Source: CAG-533 sp963645165 (lineage in GTDB: Bacteria > Bacillota_I > Bacilli_A > RF39 > UBA660). From it: a stretch of 7,989 nucleotides of DNA. Shown piece by piece: positions 1 to 5,535 of this stretch; position 1 is the first letter of the stretch; every line of letters starts with the position of its first letter. Under the pieces are notes generated by a model, which did not search any database, was not told the origin of the DNA, and saw only the letters and a list, made by a program, of their open reading frames with translations. A program made the position numbers and the translations under genes. The stretch is from positions 1-7,989 of the forward strand of contig CAVIQT010000033.1 of assembly GCA_963645165.1 (NCBI GenBank), read 5' to 3'.

Positions 1-2
1 TT

Positions 3-464
3 AATAAAGATATAAGTAAAAAGATTAAAGTAATAAATCTAAGTGCATTTTTTATTAATAATTTTTTATTCTTTATGATATTAGATGAAATTTCTAAAAA
101 GAGTATTGATTTATCTAATAAGGTAAGTATTTATTCAAATGAGAATTTAATGGTGCTTTTTGAACTATCTATGGGAGTATTTATTATATGGGTAGTTGGT
201 CTTTTACTTTATAAGATTATAAATAAAATTATACATAAAAATGATTTAGATAATAAACCAGTAAACATATTAACAGATAATTTTTATGAGGAACCAGAGT
301 TGCCAAAAACAATTGAGGAATTAAGAAAAGAAGAATTAATACCTGAACCTAAAATAGAGTATGTAGTGGTGGAAAAAGATAAAGAAGATATGTTTACTTT
401 AGATGAGTATAAAGAACTTAAGAAGTTACTTGAACAAATGAAGAATAATAAAAAGGAAAACTAA
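3..464 (+). CDS. Membrane protein of unknown function, 5'-truncated by window edge
   Basis: I do not recognise this protein. The reading frame is open from base 3 with no stop and no in-frame start codon before the ATG at 75. That ATG has no Shine-Dalgarno sequence, and the residues before it are hydrophobic and look like the end of a membrane helix (VINLSAFFINNFLFFMIL). The gene therefore most likely begins left of the window, and an independent 129-residue protein starting at 75 is less likely. A second membrane helix lies about 25-50 residues after the ATG (LMVLFELSMGVFIIWVVGLL), followed by a lysine-rich stretch (KIINKIIHKN). By the positive-inside rule the acidic, lysine/glutamate-rich tail of about 75 residues is cytoplasmic; it ends in a likely helix (LDEYKELKKLLEQMKNNKK). 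It converges on the sortase gene, with stops overlapping by 4 bases. No function can be assigned. Confidence 0.75.
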   Translation, partial: NKDISKKIKVINLSAFFINNFLFFMILDEISKKSIDLSNKVSIYSNENLMVLFELSMGVFIIWVVGLLLYKIINKIIHKNDLDNKPVNILTDNFYEEPELPKTIEELRKEELIPEPKIEYVVVEKDKEDMFTLDEYKELKKLLEQMKNNKKEN

Positions 465-482
465 TTTTCCTTTATTTTTTTT
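452..482. terminator. Bidirectional terminator across two convergent stop codons
   Basis: A perfect 9-bp stem (AAAGGAAAA at 452-460 with TTTTCCTTT at 465-473) encloses the 4-base loop CTAA at 461-464. A T-rich run follows on the + strand (475-482). On the - strand the hairpin is followed by TTTT and further T-rich bases, so it can serve both genes. The loop carries the TAA stop of the rightward gene and part of the TAG stop of the sortase. The stem is mostly A-T with only two G-C pairs, so its strength is uncertain. Confidence 0.7.
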
Positions 483-2095
483 GCGTGAATTACTAATCTT
501 TGATCATGACCATTTGAGCAGGTTGATAAAGTTAAGATATTATCATCTTTAGAAATATCTACATTAAAGTTATATATACTTCTTGCTTTCATTTGATTAG
601 CAAATTCTAGAAATTCATCATCACTAGAAAAGTCAGTATATAAGTAATCAGTTGTAACGGGAACTCTGTAAATAGAGAATATTTGCCATCTGATGTTTTC
701 GTTTAGGGTATTAAAAGTTATTATTTGGTTACTAGATTTTTTATACCAGCTACTATTTAAGGCATATCTTAGAGTTCCAAACATTTTTTGATTGGCAAGA
801 TTATGACCATATATAATAGTGTTTTTAGATAGTTTTTCAATACTATTACGATAATCTATAAATATCCAGCCATGACGATTTTTATTTTTATAGTAGTCAC
901 GATTTAAGTAGTAATCATTATCACTTGCTTTAACTACAGGGTAATCTATGTTGGTATTATTTACCGTAAGCCACCCGATGGTATCATCATTTATTTCTAA
1001 TAATTTATCAAAGACTTTTTCGTATTTTATATCATATAATGATGTAGTAGTGGTAGTAGTAAGTTTATCTTTATCTTCATCATTAGGTACTATAATTTCT
1101 GGCTCTTGGTAAGTATTATCTTCTTCACTTTGGGCTTCTTTGATGATACTATTAAGGTTCTTTTCAATGTCTTCATATTTTTCTGTATCTTTTAAATTAC
1201 GATAAAAGTTAATTGAAATCATTAAAGATACTACTAAGATAACACTTATTAATGTAACTTTGATAAATGTAAAGTTTATTTGTTTAAACATATTATCTTT
1301 TTTATATTTATCACTATAATTGATTTTAAAAGTAATACCTTTAGAATTTAATAGTAATTCTTTATTTTTCTTATAAGATGTAACTATTTCTAAGATAGTA
1401 TTAATATTTATATTTCCTTCATTTAAGATAATTTTTATATTTTCTTTATTTAATTTAGTAATTAAATCCATAATATAGTTAAATGATTTAGAGTCAAGAT
1501 AATTAAATTCAATTACTTTTAGTTTATAATTTATTTCTAAGAAACTTTTAAAGTCTATATAGTCATTATCTTCAAATTTATTTATTATAATTTTCTTTTT
1601 ATAATAGATATCACTATAAGTATTTAAGTTATTATCTGTCATAAAGTTACTTATAAATAATATTTCTGTGCGAATATTTATTGATAGTTTAGAGTTAATA
1701 TCTAATCTTTCTAATAAGTAGGGTGGTATATCATAGATATCTATATTAGTTAAGTATTTATTTTCTAGTAGTTTTAAAAATACACTATAGGTTAGGGTTT
1801 TATCTTCTTTAATTACTAATTCTTTAATACTTGGTATTTTATTTATAATATTTAAAGTTATAATACTTAAATCTATTTCTTTTATGATAACTTTATTTAC
1901 TTCTCTTTTAATTATTATGACATTTAAAAAAGATGATACTAAGTCAATATTTTCATTTATATATTCTTCACTAAAGATAATTTCTTTAGTGTCTATGACA
2001 TTAGTATTATTTAAGTTTTCATAGGGTAATTCTTTTTTGTATAAAGAAACCGAAAGTATATTTTTATTTATCTTAAATATTATCTTATTATTCAT
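461..2095 (-). CDS. Class B-type sortase with long cytoplasmic N-terminal region
   Basis: Sortases are membrane-anchored cysteine transpeptidases that cleave sorting signals of secreted proteins and join them to the cell envelope. Numbering here counts from the upstream ATG at 2113 (550 residues); the preferred start at 2095 is residue 7. The C-terminal ~190 residues (360-550) are the sortase domain: catalytic His437 in IIYGHN, Cys532 in LTLSTCS and Arg539 in DQRLVIHAKK. The TLSTC form and the arrangement resemble SrtB. One membrane helix lies at about 279-303, followed by a charged linker and a Thr6 run (352-357). There is no N-terminal signal peptide; residues 7-278 match no domain I know and should be cytoplasmic, since lysines flank the helix on that side. 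This N-terminal part is far longer than in ordinary SrtB (about 240 residues in total). The start at 2095 is chosen because a promoter -10 (2102-2107) falls between it and the ATG at 2113. No substrate gene with a sorting signal is visible nearby. Class B is likely but not certain. Confidence 0.88.
   Translation of the reverse strand: MNNKIIFKINKNILSVSLYKKELPYENLNNTNVIDTKEIIFSEEYINENIDLVSSFLNVIIIKREVNKVIIKEIDLSIITLNIINKIPSIKELVIKEDKTLTYSVFLKLLENKYLTNIDIYDIPPYLLERLDINSKLSINIRTEILFISNFMTDNNLNTYSDIYYKKKIIINKFEDNDYIDFKSFLEINYKLKVIEFNYLDSKSFNYIMDLITKLNKENIKIILNEGNININTILEIVTSYKKNKELLLNSKGITFKINYSDKYKKDNMFKQINFTFIKVTLISVILVVSLMISINFYRNLKDTEKYEDIEKNLNSIIKEAQSEEDNTYQEPEIIVPNDEDKDKLTTTTTTSLYDIKYEKVFDKLLEINDDTIGWLTVNNTNIDYPVVKASDNDYYLNRDYYKNKNRHGWIFIDYRNSIEKLSKNTIIYGHNLANQKMFGTLRYALNSSWYKKSSNQIITFNTLNENIRWQIFSIYRVPVTTDYLYTDFSSDDEFLEFANQMKARSIYNFNVDISKDDNILTLSTCSNGHDQRLVIHAKKIKEN
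1043..1060 (-). repeat. Hexathreonine codon run in sortase linker
   Basis: Six consecutive Thr codons (ACT ACT ACC ACT ACT ACA on the - strand) encode residues 352-357 of the sortase, in the linker between the membrane helix and the enzyme domain. The near-perfect trinucleotide repeat could vary in copy number without a frameshift. A threonine-rich spacer outside the membrane is a plausible flexible stalk. Confidence 0.6.
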
Positions 2096-2101
2096 ACAAT
2101 T

Positions 2102-2130
2102 ATCATAGCACATATCTATTAAATTTGAAA
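2102..2130 (-). promoter_or_regulatory. Sortase promoter, extended -10, possibly leaderless
   Basis: On the - strand TATGAT (2107-2102) is preceded directly by TGC, an extended -10 element. A weak -35, TTTCAA (2130-2125), lies 17 bases upstream. Transcription would start about 7 bases after the -10, at or next to the ATG at 2095, giving an mRNA with little or no leader. Neither that ATG nor the one at 2113 has a visible Shine-Dalgarno sequence, which fits leaderless translation. This is inferred from consensus matching only. Confidence 0.45.
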
Positions 2131-2138
2131 TGATAACC

Positions 2139-2167
2139 TTGAAAATGAATAAAAAAAGTGATAAGAT
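2139..2167 (+). promoter_or_regulatory. Promoter of the thrS T-box transcript
   Basis: TTGAAA (2139-2144, 5 of 6 to the -35 consensus) and TAAGAT (2162-2167, 4 of 6 to the -10) are separated by exactly 17 bases. Predicted transcription start is near 2174, just before the first T-box base pairs at 2186. It lies back to back with the sortase promoter. Confidence 0.55.
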
Positions 2168-2180
2168 ATATGCGAAATCT

Positions 2181-2367
2181 GTGATAAAGGACGAGATTTA
2201 TAGAGATTCATTTATAGAAAGTTCATGGTTGATGGAAATGAATATGATATTTATAAGTTACTACCTTTTAGAGATATTAATATTATCCGCATATAATGCG
2301 TTATCAAAGAAAAGTAAAAAAGGATGGTACCGTGAGTAAAATCACTCCTTGGTGCGGTTCTTTTTTT
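2181..2367 (+). promoter_or_regulatory. Threonine T-box riboswitch leader of thrS
   Basis: A T-box senses uncharged tRNA and lets transcription read through when that tRNA accumulates. Stem I: AAAGG (2186-2190) pairs with CCTTT (2264-2268) below the specifier loop. The specifier is ACT (2260-2262, Thr), followed by the expected purine A. Higher up, ATTCATTT (2206-2213) pairs perfectly with AAATGAAT (2236-2243), and the distal loop holds GGTTGATGG. A small stem (CGCAT 2288-2292 with ATGCG 2296-2300) follows. Antiterminator: AAGGA (2320-2324) pairs with TCCTT (2346-2350) and GTGA (2332-2335) with TCAC (2342-2345). They leave the classic 7-base bulge TGGTACC (2325-2331), whose TGGT would pair with a tRNA ending ACCA. 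Anticodon-codon match, position and downstream gene all agree. Confidence 0.95.
2315..2367 (+). terminator. T-box intrinsic terminator (competes with antiterminator)
   Basis: The alternative hairpin pairs GTACC (2327-2331) with GGTGC (2351-2355) and GGAT (2322-2325) with GTTC (2357-2360), with one G-G mismatch between. The A run at 2315-2321 can pair with the seven T at 2361-2367. It uses the bases of the antiterminator bulge, so the two folds exclude each other. An ACCGTG/TGCGGT register is also possible. Confidence 0.85.
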
Positions 2368-2376
2368 ATTTATTGA

Positions 2377-2382
2377 AGGAGG
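2377..2382 (+). promoter_or_regulatory. Ribosome binding site of thrS
   Basis: A perfect AGGAGG lies 7 bases before the ATG at 2390. It settles the start and therefore confirms that the short ThrRS N-terminus is real, not a misplaced start. Confidence 0.9.
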
Positions 2383-2389
2383 AAGAAAG

Positions 2390-4141
2390 ATGATAAATAT
2401 TAAGGAAAATGAAAAATTAAGTATGTTAAATCACTCATGTGCTCATTTACTTGCACAAGCAGTAAAACATTTATATCCAGATGCAAAATTTTGGGTTGGA
2501 CCAGTAATTGAAGAGGGTTTTTATTATGATATTGATTTAGGTGATAAAACATTAACTAATGAGGATTTACCACAAATTGAAAAGGAAATGAAGAAATTAT
2601 CTAAAGATGGTAAAAGAATTATAAGAGAGGAAATAACTAAATATGAGGCTTTAGAGAAGTTTAAAGATGATCCTTATAAGATAGATTTAATTAGTCGTAT
2701 GGATGGGGAAAATACAGTTATTTCTATGTATACGCAGGGAGATTTTACAGATTTATGTCGTGGACCACATGTAGAAAGTACTAAACTTTTGAAAAATTTT
2801 AAATTATTAAAGGTTAGTGGTGCCTACTTTAAGGGAGATGCGAATAATAAAGTTTTACAAAGAATATATGGAATATGTTTTGAGACACCTGAAGAATTAG
2901 AAGAACATTTAAAATCTTTAGAAGAGGCTAAAAAAAGAGATCATAAAAAGTTAGGAAAAGAACTTGAATTATTTATGATAAGTGAGTATGGTCCTGGTTT
3001 TCCATTTTTCTTACCTAAAGGTATGATTTTAAGAAATATTTTAGAAAATTTCTGGTATGAAGAACATACTAAGGAAGGTTATGTATTTATTAAGACGCCA
3101 ATAATGCTTTCTAAGGAGTTATGGGAAGTGTCTGGTCACTGGGCAAATTATAGAGAAAATATGTATACATCTATGATAGATGATAATGAGTTTGCGATAA
3201 AACCAATGAATTGTCCAGGAGGTATGCTTGTTTATAAAAATTCTTTACATTCTTATAAGGATTTACCTATTAGATGCGGGGAACTTGGTCAGGTTCATCG
3301 TCATGAAGCAAGTGGTGCTTTAAATGGTTTATTTAGAGTTAGAACGTTTACTCAAGATGATGCTCATATCTTTATGAGAGAAGATCAAATAGAAAGTGAA
3401 ATAGTTAGATTAATCGCATTTATTGATCGTATATATAAAGTTTTTGGTTTAACTTATGAAATAGAGCTTTCTACTAGACCAGAAGATAAGTTTATTGGGA
3501 CAATTGAAAGCTGGAATAAAAGTGAAGCAATATTAGAAAAAGCATGTCATGAATCAGGACATGATTGTAAGATTAATCCTGGTGATGGAGCATTTTATGG
3601 TCCAAAGTTAGATTTCCATATTAAAGATTCTTTAGGTAGAGTATGGCAGTGTGGAACTATTCAGCTAGATGCTAATTTACCAGAGAGATTTGATTTAAGT
3701 TATGTAGATGCAGATGGTTCTAAAAAAAGACCTATTATGCTTCATAGAGTTATATTTGGATCAATTGAAAGATTTATTGGTATTTTAATTGAACACTTTG
3801 CTGGGGCTTTTCCTTTATGGCTGGCACCAGTGCAGATGAGTGTTATTCCAGTAAATAATGCATATCACTTAGAGTATGCGAAGAAGGTTCTAAGTAAGTT
3901 AAATGAATCTGGTTTTAGAGCAGAACTTGATGATAGAAATGAAAAACTTTCATATAAGATGAGAGAAAGTCAAACAAAAAAAATACCATTTACTTTAGTA
4001 TTAGGTGATAAAGAAAAAGATAGTAATACTATTACTTATCGTATTCATGGGTCTAATGATAGTATTACAATGGATATAGATGAATTTATTTCTAAGATAA
4101 AAGAAAATATTAAAAATAAAGAAATAAGTTATAAGTTATAA
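2390..4141 (+). CDS. thrS: Threonyl-tRNA synthetase lacking the TGS domain
   Basis: This class II synthetase charges tRNA-Thr with threonine in the cytoplasm. At 583 residues it is about 60 shorter than the usual ~640: the N-terminal TGS domain is missing and the protein begins at the editing domain. Editing residues are present: H15 and H19 (HSCAH), and C123 with H127 (CRGPH). Motif 2 lies around 297-320 (GELGQVHRHEASGAL), motif 3 around 450-478 (LHRVIFGSIERFIG). The zinc ligands C275 (MNCPGG), H326 (DDAHIF) and H452 (LHRV) keep the E. coli spacing with a constant offset of 59. The anticodon-binding domain covers about 480-583 (VQMSVIPV, then LVLGDKE). The start is firm: AGGAGG at 2377-2382 sits just before ATG 2390, and the T-box terminator blocks an upstream start. 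Expression should rise when threonine is scarce, through the T-box. A terminator follows, so the gene is probably monocistronic. Confidence 0.98.
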   Translation: MINIKENEKLSMLNHSCAHLLAQAVKHLYPDAKFWVGPVIEEGFYYDIDLGDKTLTNEDLPQIEKEMKKLSKDGKRIIREEITKYEALEKFKDDPYKIDLISRMDGENTVISMYTQGDFTDLCRGPHVESTKLLKNFKLLKVSGAYFKGDANNKVLQRIYGICFETPEELEEHLKSLEEAKKRDHKKLGKELELFMISEYGPGFPFFLPKGMILRNILENFWYEEHTKEGYVFIKTPIMLSKELWEVSGHWANYRENMYTSMIDDNEFAIKPMNCPGGMLVYKNSLHSYKDLPIRCGELGQVHRHEASGALNGLFRVRTFTQDDAHIFMREDQIESEIVRLIAFIDRIYKVFGLTYEIELSTRPEDKFIGTIESWNKSEAILEKACHESGHDCKINPGDGAFYGPKLDFHIKDSLGRVWQCGTIQLDANLPERFDLSYVDADGSKKRPIMLHRVIFGSIERFIGILIEHFAGAFPLWLAPVQMSVIPVNNAYHLEYAKKVLSKLNESGFRAELDDRNEKLSYKMRESQTKKIPFTLVLGDKEKDSNTITYRIHGSNDSITMDIDEFISKIKENIKNKEISYKL

Positions 4142-4161
4142 AAGAGCTAGGCTCTTTTTTT
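4141..4161 (+). terminator. Rho-independent terminator of thrS
   Basis: AAAGAGC (4141-4147) pairs with GCTCTTT (4151-4157) around a TAG loop, and the second arm merges into a run of seven T (4155-4161). It starts at the last base of the thrS stop codon and separates thrS from the next gene. Confidence 0.85.
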
Positions 4162-4165
4162 CTAT

Positions 4166-4194
4166 TTGAAGTATTTTTAAGTTTGTGGTATGCT
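4166..4194 (+). promoter_or_regulatory. Promoter of pdp with extended -10
   Basis: TTGAAG (4166-4171) and TATGCT (4189-4194) are 17 bases apart, and TGG directly before the latter makes an extended -10 (TGn). Predicted transcription start is near 4201. The -10 covers an in-frame ATG at 4190, so that ATG cannot be translated from this promoter. Confidence 0.55.
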
Positions 4195-4219
4195 AGTTAA
4201 AGAGAATAAGGGTGGATAT

Positions 4220-5440
4220 ATGAATATTACGGGGATAATTGAAAAGAAGAAAAATAAAGAAAAACTTACATTTGAGGAATTAGACTATGCTTTTAATGGT
4301 TATTTAAAAAAAGAAATTCCTGATTATCAAATGAGTGCTTTATTAATGGCAATTACTTTAAATAATATGAGTTTTGAAGAGACAGTTAATCTTACAAAAA
4401 TATTTATAAATAGTGGTGAAACATATAATTTTGGCGATAATATTTGTGACAAACATTCTACTGGTGGTATTGGAGATACTGTAACTTTAGTAATTGCGCC
4501 TATCTTATCAGCTTTAGGAGTTAAAATGGCTAAAATGAGTGGTAGAGGTTTAGGTATAACTGGTGGCACTGTTGATAAACTTTTAAGTATTCCTGGGTAT
4601 CATATTGATTTAACTAAAGAAGATTATCAAAATTGTTTAAATAAAGTTAATATTGCAGTTGGCAGTCAAACAGATAATTTAGTCCCACTTGATAAAGTTA
4701 TTTATGCTTTAAGAGATGTGACAGGTACAACTGAATCTATTCCTTTAATAGCATCATCAATAATGAGTAAAAAAATAGCTTGTGGTGCTAAAAATATAGT
4801 TATAGATATTAAATGTGGGGAAGGAGCATTAATTAAAACAAGGGAGGACGCTAGTACTTTATCTGATTGGCTTATTAAAATTGGTTGTGAATTTAATGTA
4901 AAGGTTAAAACAATTATTACTCCTATGGATGAACCATTATCTTCGGCAATTGGTAATGCTTTAGAAGTTTATGAAGTTATAGATGTATTAAAGGGAAAAT
5001 CTTGCAAACTTGCTGATGTAGCAATTGAAATAGCGGCAACTTTAGTATCAATGAGTAAAGATATTTCAGTAATAGAGGCTAAAATAGAAACAAATAAAGT
5101 ATTAAAAAATGGAGAGGCTTACGAAGCTTTTAAAAAATGGATTAGTTATCAAGGAGGAGATTTATCTAAATTAAAAGTATCTGATAAAATATTTGCTATA
5201 AAAAGTAATAAAAGTGGAATAATAAAACATATAAGTGCTTTAAAGTGTGGCTTACTTTCATTAAAATTAGGAGCAGGCAGATTAAATAAAGATAGTCAAA
5301 TAGATTATAGTGTAGGAATTAAATTATTAAAACAGTCAGGAGATACTGTATTAAAAGGTGAGGTACTTGCTCATTTATATGTAAATGATATAAATATTAA
5401 TTTAACTGATGAAGACTTAAATTTATTTACAATAGTTTAA
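4220..5440 (+). CDS. pdp: Pyrimidine-nucleoside phosphorylase
   Basis: The enzyme splits pyrimidine nucleosides with phosphate into the free base and (deoxy)ribose-1-phosphate for salvage. The protein is 406 residues, shorter than the usual ~430-440, mainly at the C-terminal tail. An N-terminal helical domain (IPDYQMSALLMAI, 33-45) is followed by the phosphate-binding KHSTGGIGDT (78-87; His79) and the family signature SGRGLG (107-112). The active-site trio R165, S180 and K184 has the same spacing as R171, S186 and K190 of E. coli thymidine phosphorylase. The C-terminal PYNP domain ends near GAGRLNKDSQIDYSVG (351-366). Odd points: Ile113 stands where the family has His (GLGHTGGT), and Leu122 where the signature has Glu. 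I start it at 4220 because a ribosome site (AGGGTGG, 4209-4215) precedes it, homology to B. subtilis Pdp begins there, and the alternative ATG at 4190 sits in the promoter. Thymidine phosphorylase (DeoA) is the alternative; length favours Pdp. Confidence 0.92.
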   Translation: MNITGIIEKKKNKEKLTFEELDYAFNGYLKKEIPDYQMSALLMAITLNNMSFEETVNLTKIFINSGETYNFGDNICDKHSTGGIGDTVTLVIAPILSALGVKMAKMSGRGLGITGGTVDKLLSIPGYHIDLTKEDYQNCLNKVNIAVGSQTDNLVPLDKVIYALRDVTGTTESIPLIASSIMSKKIACGAKNIVIDIKCGEGALIKTREDASTLSDWLIKIGCEFNVKVKTIITPMDEPLSSAIGNALEVYEVIDVLKGKSCKLADVAIEIAATLVSMSKDISVIEAKIETNKVLKNGEAYEAFKKWISYQGGDLSKLKVSDKIFAIKSNKSGIIKHISALKCGLLSLKLGAGRLNKDSQIDYSVGIKLLKQSGDTVLKGEVLAHLYVNDININLTDEDLNLFTIV

Positions 5441-5482
5441 GTTTTTTTATTTTAATTTTTTTAGATTTTTATAAGTATTCTC

Positions 5483-5511
5483 TTTACAAATATAATTAGA
5501 AAATATATAAT
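5483..5511 (+). promoter_or_regulatory. Promoter of lon
   Basis: TTTACA (5483-5488, 5 of 6) and a perfect TATAAT (5506-5511) are separated by exactly 17 bases, about 25 bases before the lon start. This looks like a housekeeping sigma promoter. I see no CIRCE inverted repeat and no CtsR-type heptamer repeat (GGTCAAA) nearby, so classic Firmicutes heat-shock control is not supported. Confidence 0.7.
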
Positions 5512-5535
5512 AAAAGGCATATTTGGAGGTGCATT

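Noticed and set aside
2130..2339. A 69-codon open frame between the sortase and thrS
   Set aside because: It lies wholly over the T-box promoter, stem I and antiterminator, has no ribosome site, and its codons are explained by RNA structure.
4190..4219. Longer N-terminus for the phosphorylase starting at 4190
   Set aside because: The ATG is inside the predicted -10 element, has no ribosome site, and the extra 10 residues are absent from known Pdp proteins.
4327..4569. An 80-codon frame on the - strand
   Set aside because: It is antisense to the conserved phosphate-binding and signature region of pdp and has no start signals of its own.
5441..5475. T-rich stretch after pdp as an intrinsic terminator
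   Set aside because: There are T runs but no G-C-containing inverted repeat ahead of them; how pdp transcription ends is unclear.
5441..5535. Heat-shock operator (CIRCE or CtsR box) before lon
   Set aside because: No inverted repeat or tandem heptamer of those types is visible; only a standard promoter.
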